Positions 22,965 to 33,800 of a DNA stretch of 64,000 nucleotides are shown here, one piece after another. The stretch covers positions 5,862,539-5,926,538 of the forward strand of contig OY987248.1 of the NCBI GenBank assembly GCA_963920765.1. Reading direction: 5' to 3'. The position numbers and the translations under genes were made by a program. Every line of letters begins with the position of its first letter. The stretch's first letter is position 1. Below the pieces are notes generated by a model, which was given only the letters and a program-made list of their open reading frames with translations, was not told the DNA's origin and did not search any database. The stretch is from Ulota crispa (lineage: Eukaryota; Streptophyta; Bryopsida; Orthotrichales; Orthotrichaceae).

Positions 22965-25900
22965 TCAGGCGCAGAGCCTTGAATCTCCCGGATTCAGTAA
23001 TGTTTCTCCCATCATCCAACCCTGCAAGAAAAAAAAGTAAACAAATGTCTCAGTGAATTGTAACGTATCCAATACTATACAAACACAACGTGCGTCATTA
23101 GAACATTAAACAGCTAAACCATTGAAGTTGTTAAGAATGCTCCAAATCATCCTACCTTAAGATGCGCCTGTTGTTTAAAATCATCAAAAATATCGTGAGT
23201 ACGCTTAGAGCTCTCTACAACAGCAGCCTCTACGTTGTTTCTGGAGAGTGTGCCCTGTGATTCCCGCAACATGTGCAGCATCACGTGTGCCTGCAAGTCC
23301 ACGACGAAGAAGCCATTTAAAGATAAGATTAGAAGAAATCCTTAGAAAATTTCAGCTCGAAATTGATAGATCAACTCACTCAAGCAGAGCTAGAGCAATG
23401 GGATGTCTTCATCCAATTAAACATTAAAACACAGAAACACGATAAAAACAACGAAGCGTTGTAGTCACCTGAAAAGTAGCTCGAACGACATCGTCAGAGG
23501 TAGCAGTTTCCTTTATAATAACAAATGCACGTCGTTTTTTTGGTCTGTATGTCACAATATAGTTTTCTTTCTGTGTCACAGGCACCAAAACAGGGGCTTA
23601 GATCTTTACAAAGTTTGCTTTTTATTGGTCACCATATTGTTGACACATTGAAACATATTAGAAAAACCAATAAAACACGAGTACTTCAAATATACTCTTA
23701 CATGCACAGGCAAATATGAGTGCATTCAGTTAAAGCGGAAGAAACACTAGAAAGTCAACTATGATACGACGCACTTCAAAGCCTACCTCAAATTGCTCTT
23801 GTGTACTTAAGAATTCTTTTGGATTAGAAAATGCTTGTGCGACTCGGGAACCTGCAAAAATAGTACGATGACAATCTTAGCGTTCAAGCTAAAATCAAAT
23901 AAAAGGGAATTTACACAATCGAAGCCTGCAGGCACCTCATATAACATCGGCAGCTGAGCTACCATCTCTATATTCGTGCCTTGAGGAAACGATTGTCGAC
24001 ACAAATACCAAAAGGTTCCTAAAGATTCTGGATCACATCACTAACGACTCTGGAGATTAAAGCATGGCATTAGAAGTGACCACTACTGATCCTCCATCCT
24101 TGCCTTTTTCACACTTAACAGAAAATATGTAAACAAGCAAAAGGGAACCTTACCAAGCTCCAGTGGTTTTTCCTGCCAAGGAAATGTTAAGACGCCCTCC
24201 CTTCTGTTCGCATCCTCAACCGAAGGTATTTGCCCTGACGTAACAAAAATTACATGCTTTTCAGATGAGGTTTCAAATGAGATGAAATGTATCATTTCAA
24301 ATCTATGGTATAACCAAAGAACAGCTACATTTCATCACTAGCTCCGCCAGATAAATCGACAGAAACATCCATACCAGTTTCTAGAAATGATTGCACTACT
24401 ACTCCAAATCTAGCTCGGTTGAGTGTGCCCAGATGAACCGATTTCACCTATAAAAACACAAATAACAATGCTTGAGAATGCAAACTTGAAGTGTAAAAAA
24501 ACTGATGCATAGCGACAAACATGAACCTACAAGGCGTGTTCCAGGCGAAAAAACAGTATTGGATGACATGTATCAATGAGATAAGGACATTGAGCACATA
24601 TTCCTTCTACATTAATACAATTTCGATATTAAAAACAAAAGACTTGTAGAAATGCACTCACCTCATTGAAAGACGAAATCATATATCCACATGACAACAC
24701 ACAGAAAGTGGCCATTAATGAAGGATTCCTCTTTGAGATGAAAATTCCTAGTCCAGTCCCCATCTGCACGTTTTGCAAAGTGTGTCAAACAGGAGTGCAT
24801 GAACACTACCAATCTGTCTTGCAAACAACCAAGGAACAGCATTGGAAGTAATGCAATCACGTTTCAAAGCGCACCTACCACATTATAGATCATAGAGCAT
24901 TGTAAAGTATGATGAATTCCACCAGCTAAATACAAGTGAGGAATAAAATCCTCAGCTTCAGAGGAGTTGAAGAAGAACGCACCAAATCAGCAATATTACT
25001 GATGCACTCTCCCTTCGCTGTGACATCACCAATGTTTTCCCGCCGAGCAAAGGCTTTGTATATAGGAGCCCTGGTTGACGACGAAGTCACAGCAGCCACG
25101 TTCTAGAAAAAGCCAGATAGCCACTAAAACAATTCAGAAATGCGTTCACACTGAAGATCAGGATCAGAAAATTGATAATGAATTCTTACACGCACCAGAC
25201 ATCTGAGACAGAAACAATGAGAAAGAGCGAAAAAACCAAAACTAGAACAGCCAAACATGCACGATTCAAAACCATGCTCATTGACTCTTACTAAACCTAC
25301 AATTCTACAATCACCTTCGCTGGTCCAGATTACCAAAATACGATCGACACTCAATGGACACAAATCTGATTCCAGCACTAATTTAGCTCAAAGAAAAAGG
25401 TGCAATGATTTAACGACCCACAAGAAACGACAATGAAATTCACAGATTCTAACCCCCGAAGCAAAAGTTATTCGTTAGCCCGGAGTAAATACCACGTCAA
25501 GTATACCTTGGCTACATTGGCAGCGCATGCTAGCGGTAGGAAAAAATTGGGCACCACCATAGTAGCAAGTTCCACCCCTGCGCCTAATTGCATCAGCATT
25601 GCTCCTTTGAATCGCAACTGTCAAATCAATAAACCCTCTCAGCATGTTGTGGTTTCTCCAAAAGACGCCAAAACCAGGCTTTATGTACAAGATGCTACAC
25701 TAGAAAAAATCACACGAAAAAGTGACAGAGACAAGTAAATGCACCTGCTTCAGATCCACATCGAACTTCTTCCCATGTCGAGCAAAAATCATTTTCCCTA
25801 TACGTCCTGCACCATCCTGTCACAACGATATTGAAACAGTTCATTACTAAGCTCCTAGGAAAGCTTTGAAATACACAACATTACAAAACCAGATATACCA

Positions 25901-27441
25901 ACGAAAACCTGAGAAGAAAATTCACCTGCTTGTTGTTAGATCGAAAGTTTTAATACATCGTAAATGTAAATACTGACCTTTATGGCCCAGTTGACAGCCA
26001 CAGCAGAGGACGCAGAAGTGCCTCGAGATACACCCAAAGCATGCAACAGCGACCGAGTAGTGAACACACTCATCGCTCCTCCAAAAAAATACTGCAATTC
26101 AGAAATGGAACAGAAAAGCTGAAAAGATGATCATACATTTTAAGCTCACTGCCAAGTATCCAAACATCAACAAGATGATCATACATTTTAAGCTCAGTGC
26201 CAAGTATCCAAACATTAATAAGATGATCATGCATTTTAAGCTCACTACCAAGTATCCAAACATCAATAAGATGATCATATATTTTAAGCTCACTACCAAA
26301 TATCCAAACATCAATAAGATGATCATACATTTTAAGCTCACTGCCAAGTATCCAAACATCAACATAATGCAAACTAAATGGCTCTTGTCCTTTGAAAGTT
26401 TCTTTCAAATCTTTTCAACCTTCAGCATTGAAAAGAGTCCAGTCAATTGTAGAGTAATATGAGCTTGCTGATAACCCTGACTTACGGATTACAACCGTCA
26501 ATGCAAAGTGTTACTGAGTTAGAAATCGGAGACCGGAAAAAACTGCTTTTATATTCTATTTGTTTCTGGTATCCTTGGTGTGAGATTATAAAAACCTGCA
26601 CAGCTCGCCATTGCATATACGGTGTGTACGAAGGGGCAACACTGTCGGGATAGCCTTCCGGTACAATATACGATTTCACGAATGTAACTAGCTCCTGCAA
26701 AAATCAATGGCGATCCATCAGAACTTGAACAGATATTTTCCTTTTCCATTGATAAACTTTTGCAAAACAGTCTTAACCAGTGCTAATCCTATTGCGAGTT
26801 TTTGATGTACAATCTTAACCATTGCTAATCTTATTGCGAGTTTTTGATGTACAATCTTAACCAATGCTAATCCTATTGCGAGTTTTTGATGTACAACAGT
26901 AGCCAAAAAAATATGCAACGGGATTCAATATATATATATATATATCGCTAATCGATCGAATTCGGATTCATGCTGATTGTGTTTGATATTATTTTAAACG
27001 ATCTGAGTGGAGTTGAAAGAGACGTACAGCCACAGGATCGCGGTGCTGCTTGGCGTGCATGACTTGCATCGTTTTCTCCCCGATCTTACTCACGTACTTC
27101 CATTGCACTCCCCCGGACCTCTCCTTACACATCACCACGCCATCGCGACGCTCCCTCTCCGCCTCAACTCGCGCCTGCTGCTGCTGCTGCTGCACGAACC
27201 GCACTCTCTCTCGCTCCTGCTCTCTCACAGCCGCTTCCACTAAGACCTCCTGCTTCACCCTCGCCCTATCCCTCCTCCGCCTGCCTACTCGCTCCCCGCG
27301 TTCCGTGCTCTCGCTCAAGGACTTGGTCAAATTCTGCAACATGAACGGCGTCACGGAAGGAGATCCGCCTCCCGCAATTCCTCCGCTTGTCATCAAACTC
27401 GTGCGACTCACGCCTCCTGTCATACCTCCTCTACCAGCCAT
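22965..27441 (-). CDS. RUS4: RUS4-like DUF647 protein (13 exons, complete)
   Basis: ROOT UVB SENSITIVE family protein; biochemical role not established. Exons: 27028-27441, 26596-26694, 25978-26091, 25745-25816, 25507-25617, 24983-25102, 24662-24763, 24375-24447, 24154-24234, 23787-23851, 23469-23570, 23156-23290, 22965-23021. All junctions keep one frame, giving about 514 residues, normal for the family. Landmarks in order: a basic, Gln-rich N-terminus; IVPEGYPDSVAPSYTPY; FTTRSLLHALGVSRG; DGAGRIGKMIFARHGKKFD; LGAGVELAT; LPLACAANVAKNVAAVTSS (across exons 5-6); NIGDVTAKGEC; GTGLGIFISKRNPSL; TLNRARFGVVVQSFLETG; FPWQEKP; terminal ETLLNPGDSRLCA. The C-terminal LNPG-RLC end and GRIGKM-FAR block fit the RUS4 branch rather than RUS1/2/3/6 as I recall them. 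Start chosen at MAGRGG; an in-frame upstream Met lies at 27471. Minisatellites occupy introns 1 and 2. Confidence 0.92.
26126..26365. repeat. 48-bp minisatellite, five copies, in RUS4 intron 2
   Basis: Units start at 26126, 26174, 26222, 26270 and 26318 (GATGATCATACATTTTAAGC...). They differ at few positions, suggesting recent expansion. As 48 is a multiple of three, all frames can stay open, giving repetitive translations on both strands that are not genes. Confidence 0.95.
26768..26898. repeat. ~42-bp minisatellite, three copies, in RUS4 intron 1
   Basis: Unit CTTAACCAGTGCTAATCCTA plus TTGCGAGTTTTTGATGTACA, repeated three times with few changes. A TA microsatellite follows at about 26928-26946. 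Confidence 0.9.
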
Positions 27442-27527
27442 TACAGAAACGGCAATACCGAAATGGAACACGAGCCATTGCGAAGCTTCAACCCTAATTG
27501 AAGTGAGCTCAAGAAAAACGAGCTCGC

Positions 27528-27562
27528 TCCAACAACAACAACAATAACAATAACAACAACTA
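27528..27562. repeat. CAA/TAA microsatellite upstream of RUS4
   Basis: Run of CAACAACAACAATAACAATAA-type triplets just 5' of the RUS4 start region, probably within its leader or promoter. Confidence 0.8.
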
Positions 27563-28150
27563 CCTCTACAGGAAGCAATTGAATGCGGGAAGGGGAGTGT
27601 GATGGTTTGGTGGAAAGAGAAAAGAAAAGGGCAGGAGTTGTGGCAAAAGCGGTGAATGACAAGGGAGTGGACCAGCTAGAAATTGTGACAACAACTTCGG
27701 TGGACTGGTTGCAACAACCTCCTGTCCTTGGAATTGAATGCGCCATCGACGTTGGAAGCGCGGGGCTTACGAGGAGTGCCGCTGGGGCGGCATTGGAATT
27801 CACGGGGCGGGGGCCTGTTCACACTGGGAGGTATCTGGGGATACCCGGTTGATGCCCGGTGGATGCCCGGAGGTACCCTGTAATGGGCGGGGTGAGTGGA
27901 CGAGTTTCGTTAGAGTTGTAGGGTGTGACTTTGCTGGGACGCGGGTGACGTGGAATGGGCGGTCGGTGTGAAAAGACAGGGCGGGGGCGGGGAGGGGGGC
28001 TTTGTTGAGTCCGTCCCATTGGGTTTTGGGACTCTGGTGAATCCGCCCTGCCCCCTAAAAATACAAAGGGGTGTTCTAAAAATGGTGTTTCTAAAGGAAA
28101 TTTTTGATAAATCGTAACAATAAATACAAATCATGAACATAAATAACATG
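27563..28150. other. GC-rich region upstream of RUS4
   Basis: GC-rich block with open frames on both strands (for example plus 27583-27852 and minus 27441-27803). None has recognisable protein content. Likely promoter/leader sequence of RUS4. Contains repeated GATGCCCGG and a TGGGCGG motif. Confidence 0.35.
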
Positions 28151-28152
28151 TA

Positions 28153-28375
28153 AGGTAGACATACCCAATTCCGACCACTGCACCTAATAATGCCGTTCGA
28201 ATGTTCCCAAGGCATACATGTGGATTTTAAAATCTAGACGTATCATAGATGTCTTATATTCTATGGATAGAAAATCAAACATCTATGATATGCCTAAATT
28301 TTAGAATCCAAATACATGCCTTGGGAACATTTGAACGGCATTAGGTTTAGTGGTTGGAATTGGGTATGTTTACCT
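28153..28375. mobile_element. Tc1/mariner-like hairpin MITE, AGGTAG family (223 bp)
   Basis: TA flanks at 28151-28152 and 28376-28377. Left AGGTAGACATACCCAATTCC; right end reversed AGGTAAACATACCCAATTCC. Arms continue through AATGCCGTTCGAATGTTCCC and its near complement GGGAACATTTGAACGGCATT. Confidence 0.85.
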
Positions 28376-29146
28376 TAGTTATCTTACTTGAAATTGGCAC
28401 TTTGCATTGAAATTGTTGTGCACAAATAATTGTGCTTTTTAGAGAATATTTGAAAATATTGATGCATTTAGAAATTTATACTTCTTGTCTTTTTTTTTGG
28501 TTTCTACTGCTTATAATTTTTACCTCACATATTTTTAATAGTAAAAATAGAAACAACTCCAATTGCTTTCTTGAGGTTTTTTGAAATAAAATATAGCTCA
28601 TCCAAGATCCAATGCCAAAGACAACAATTTACGAGCACCTCAAAAACCTTCATCACTAGGTAACATAATGTATTTGGTTTCCAATGTTGACCAATTATTT
28701 CCTCCTCCCATTCAATTTGATAAATTAATGTTCAACCAATGACAAATCTCCTTGTCTAAAAAGTAAATAGATTCTCCATCATTCTGCTCATCATTGATTG
28801 TTTAACCGACAAAAGAGATGGTAATATTTGAAGAAGTTGTTATGCATGGAAAAATTGCAACTTTTTCCTTGCCAAGAGATTGATTGGACAAGTCGCGCAC
28901 TATTGCATACACTTATACTAAAGTTTCAATGTTTTAAAGCTTATTTTGTATTTCATATAAATTTTTGTCATTTTTACTTCTTAAATTTATAGTAACACTA
29001 AATTACACCTAGAATTTTGAAATTTTGCATAAGCGATGTAATTTCATCTCTCAAAAATTAAAATTAAATACCTGAACCAAACTTAATTGCAAAAAGATTT
29101 ATATCTATTAGATTTTTTTGAACCACATGTGCATAGGCTCTGTCCC
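28376..29146. other. Non-coding AT-rich stretch
   Basis: No gene or clear repeat recognised. Confidence 0.35.
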
Positions 29147-29800
29147 TTAACCCCTCAATGCCCGTGGTGTTTTTGAGTATTTGAGAATTTGCTTCAAAGT
29201 GAACAAAATGCTGGCATTTTGATCAATCTTATTATTTTTTTTTGAAGCATAACTGTACAAATTTAAGGTAGACATGTTATGGATCACATAGGAAAAGAAA
29301 CCACAACAATATCACTTATGAATTGAAGGATTACAATGTTTGATCATGAGGGTGTTAAATTTGTGAAAGTGATTTGAACTCTTTCAATCCAATTTTTGCA
29401 TCTCAAACTTAAAATTTTGGGTACCAAAAAAATGTGAGTATGTAAATTATAACATACATGACCTCAATCAATTTACAGCTTCTCAAAATCTATTCTACAA
29501 TTTTTTAAATTGAAATTTTATTGTGATTTCTTCTCCAAGTTCTAGTGCATTTGAGGCTCATTTCCAAGAACTTTCAACACTAGAAAGTGAAGATTTGCAA
29601 TGGACACCCTTGCACAAAATCTTGAATAGACAAATCATGTTAATTCGTTTCCAAAATCAAACTCCTAATGTTGAAATGAGGCTTCAATAAGAACTCAAAT
29701 ATAATAATAAACACTAAAAAAAATCTTGAAGAATCTTTGGATTTCTTTGAATAAGATTAAGAGGGGGACGGTTTGGGCCCCTTGAGCGTTGAGGGGTTTA
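29147..29800. mobile_element. piggyBac-like non-autonomous element (~654 bp)
   Basis: Starts TTAACCCCTCAATGCCCG and ends GAGCGTTGAGGGGTTTA (terminal TTAA with one change). The left part matches the reverse complement of window bases 1-177, so this is a multi-copy family. Confidence 0.6.
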
Positions 29801-29803
29801 GGG

Positions 29804-29902
29804 TTAACCCTTAAGCGTGCGCCCGAGGGGGGGACATTGTGGAAACACAGCCCCCATGATGAGCGGGGACAAAAATTGTCCCCGTGGTCCTTTAGGGGTT
29901 AA
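29804..29902. mobile_element. piggyBac-like MITE (99 bp)
   Basis: TTAACCCTTAAGCGTGCGCC at the left, GGTCCTTTAGGGGTTAA at the right. Inner arms GGGGACA.../...TGTCCCC. Placed 3 bp after the preceding element. Confidence 0.55.
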
Positions 29903-30894
29903 ACATGAAGACCTAACATCAAGAAGTAAGCACACAATAAAATGGTTTAGTGTGAAGTTGGAGCATCTTTACATGTATAGGAAAATAACAAGTTGGAGAG
30001 ACTTTTGGATTAAAATGGAGCAGTTTATGCATAGATCATGAAAGAATGGTAGCAATAACTAAGTTGTAATATTGTAATGTGATAAGAAAGCTAATAGTCC
30101 TTGGTTATAGACCCAAGGTTCAAACTGTAATGTTTTATTTAATTATTAAGATTTTCAAATTTTCAAATTGGAGTAAAATTGAACTTAATAAGCTTCATTT
30201 TATTACTTGAACTCAATTTTTAAAATGGTCATTGTTGCAGCTAATTGTCAAATTTAGAACAAAAGGATGGAAGTTGTGAAATATGCTAGAAAAGCATACT
30301 TTATCATTTGTGGATTTTGCGTCTACTTGTGTAGATTGTTTTGCAGTTCCTCCATGAGGAGCTTTCCATTGACAAAAGCTGCACACGACCAAGGAACTCT
30401 TCCCAAAAAAGGATATGTATAAAAATCATCTACTATGAGTGAGAGCAAGCCCAATTTGATCATTAGTAGTAAGCCACTTTGCAACTTCGGCAACCTTTGA
30501 GAATTCAAACGGAAGACCAACATCGTAAGCTTAGGTATAAGTAAAACTTATAGACGCATAATTTGTGGTATTCAACCCTACTTCACAAATATTCCAGAAC
30601 ACCCAATTAATACGATGTAATAAAGTGTCCACAAAAAAGACGTCTTGAATTGATGAACACACCTCTCTAGAACAACTCGTTATTTGACACATGAATCAAG
30701 GGATGGGGTGTATTTGTAACAAAAAGAATTCCATAACTCCACAGGAGCTTCTGTCTCGAAGCTGCATTCAGCGAAGATCTTGTAACGTAAGAAAATTGGA
30801 GATCTGGAGTAAAAAACCAGCGTACTTAAATGTGATGGCACAGGCAGCGCCCAGTAGACTACGAACTTTGACAACTCAACCCTCAAAAATCTTG
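29903..30894. other. Region downstream of TIO
   Basis: Contains the TIO 3' untranslated region at its right side; otherwise AT-rich sequence without recognisable genes. Confidence 0.4.
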
Positions 30895-33800
30895 CTATCG
30901 GGTGCTTGCATCAGGGAACTTGTTAGTGATGCGAGTAATGTATTTCACAATTGTAGGATCTGTTGACTTCTTAAGCTTCATCAGCACCTTGAAAAGTTCA
31001 GGCGATCGTAGGTGGTGCCGGCAGGGTGCGTGAATGCACATGTTGCCCAATGAAAATAGAGCAATTTTGAGAGGAGATTCACTGCTTACTTCGCGTCTTT
31101 CATTAGTTGGAGCGGCTGCACAGTCAGCAATTACTTGACACAAAGCCTGCATGCGAAAACCACGTAGACTACATTAGACACGTCAGAAAAGAAATGAAAG
31201 GGTCCTTGTTAAAAATTTACGATGTTTTATGCTTGTAGGACCCCATATTAAAAAGGGAAAATTTCATGATTATTCCTGAAGTTTGCAATATTTTCATAGA
31301 TACCCCTGCTTTTTCAGAAATGTCACAAGTACCCTTGGATCAAAAAAATTAGGCATTTGTTTTGTTGTGCATACCACTTCCCTTCTTCCTTCGTACGCAT
31401 GCATGACAGGAAAGAAGTAGTGTGCGTACAAAGGGAGAAGGAAGTGACATGCACAACAAAACAAACGCCTAAATTTCTTGGCCCAAGGGTATTTGTGAAA
31501 ATTCTGAAAATGTAGGGGTACCTATGAAAATATGGCAAACTTCAGGGGTATCTATGAAATTTTCCCTTAAAAAAAAATCTAAGGATTAGTCTACACACGA
31601 ACACTGGAACTGTGCGATACATACTGGTGTAAGCATATCCAGCAGAGAGAACAAAGTATCGAGGGAAGTTGCATAAAGTGAAGATGGAATCCTCAACAAG
31701 TAAGAACGTGAGTTTCTATATGAGCGAAAGTTAGACCACGAGGTGGACCTCGAACAATGAAATAAGAACTAGGGATATATAATTCAGCTGTATATAGAAT
31801 TAAATCGCATTTGAGTTAGAAGTATCCAGACAACGTGTACAGGACAGGCTTCAGACCTGCATTGCCCCCTTCGAGATAATGTCATCACAGAGCCTGCCGG
31901 AGTTCCTCACGAGGTTACTGAGAGCACCAGCTGCGTTTGCTTTAGTCTTATCTTCCTCATCTTCTAGCAATAATCTAGTAAGATGAGGAATGCAACGCTG
32001 CAGTTGATCGTAAAGCCGATCATCGTGATAAGCGGCATTCCCAACCTGTAAGTAGCACCAATAGGTATTACGTACCAAAATTCCTTCGTACCACATCCTA
32101 GAGCATGACTTTTAGGATCAGCAATGGCTCTAATGGAGATCTTTCAAAATCTTGTTGAAATAGGAGCGTGTAGAATTGGGCTTTGCATAAGAACATCCAA
32201 GTAAAGACTATCGTTGCTATAAGTTAAGTAAGAAAATAATTAGAAACATTCAAAAGAAGCAAAGAAATACAAATAGCGTACCGCAAAGCAGGCAAACTTG
32301 CGTGTATGTCTATCTGGATCCACACATCGGTCAATGAGAATATTGATGATGTCATACTCAATCTGTCAACAGAAAAAGTGCATTCAATCAGAATTCTTTA
32401 GGCCACAGTAATGGAATCATAACAAAATGCAAGAGAGCATGTGCTAATTTATTAAGTGAATGGAAGTCGAGAACCTTTTGAGACAATATACAATTTGATG
32501 AAGCAGAAAAGGCATACCAGAGGGTCGTAAAAGTAGGCCGTATGTCGACACATATTCCCTAGGGCACTACAAGCCTTAGATCGAATGCCAGGATCCGTGT
32601 GGTTAAGACAAGCTTTCAAAGCATCCCATAAGTTAGCCCGTCCTATCAGCTCATAAAAATCCTGTACATCACGCCAGACCCCTGGTTATAAATTGATGTG
32701 TCTGAAAAATGAATAAAATGAGAGCATATCCTTAAGAGCCACAAAACGCGGCTGCTTGTAAATTGCAGAAACACGGGGCTTAACAAATTTCCCCCTGACA
32801 ATTTGTTTACAGAGAAGAACTCTACTTACGACTCTACTGTCTGTAGCACAAATCCGTAACAGTTTTCATGGGTTAGAGTGCACCATAGAATTCAATAAAC
32901 GAAACCGAGGGAAATCACGATTATGGCCTTAACGGAGCTCCAAATTCGAAAGCTGACCTATGTAGCAATTTTTAAAACGATGTCCAAGACCAAGGCAAAA
33001 AAGGTGTACTGCTGACTAGCAATAGAAAAGATATTACCTTGTTCATGCGGGAAAGGTTGGATAGTGTCATAAGCACATCCCGCACAACCTCCTTGGGAGA
33101 GGCGGGGTCCAAGAGTTTGGCCATCAGGGCAGCACCGAGAAAGCCTTCCGAAACCACTTCTCCTGCCAAAACTCTTGAGCTCTGGACCATTCGGGCAATG
33201 AGCCCAACTGGCCTCCCTAGATCATTTGTATCTAGTAACTCAAGGCATCTGACAAGAGGCGCTGCAGCATGAACCTAATATACGGGTACAAGAATCGTCA
33301 TAAAACTTGGAGGTTAAAAATGACCCAAAGGTGCATACTATTGGTAAAAAACAGAGGAAGCACTAAGCACAAATCTAATTTATTCAGAACATTTCTAGAA
33401 TCAGTGCTCGCACGCTCATGAATCACTTAGTACGAAAGGAGAATCCAGCATGTAACAACTGCCACTCATCCTAGTTGGATTGATCAACGCACTGTGGGTC
33501 CTGATGTGTAAGCATTTACTGCAACTTTCAGTAGATGTGTATCTGAGGTTCACAGCATTGTGAAGGTCATCTCAAGAAAACAATGTAAGTAACAAAGAGG
33601 TTGTGAATTGTCTCAAACATTACCTCTTGAAGGAGTTGCCAGTACTGCGGCATATTTGCTGCCATAGCTTTAGCTACATCTGTGCCTGAATCAGTTGTTA
33701 TTTTCCCACCAGGTGAAGGAGCGTTAAGAGCTGCATTGTTGCTCGACGCTGAGCCAGGAACTTGTCCTGGGATGCTCTGTGCTTGCGCAAAGGGAAATTC

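Noticed and set aside
26070..26462. Repetitive open frames on both strands
   Set aside because: Produced by the 48-bp minisatellite within a RUS4 intron.
27441..27852. Upstream coding exon or transit peptide for RUS4
   Set aside because: Frames on both strands look plausible only because of GC content; RUS4 reads complete from MAGRGG, and no junction was found.
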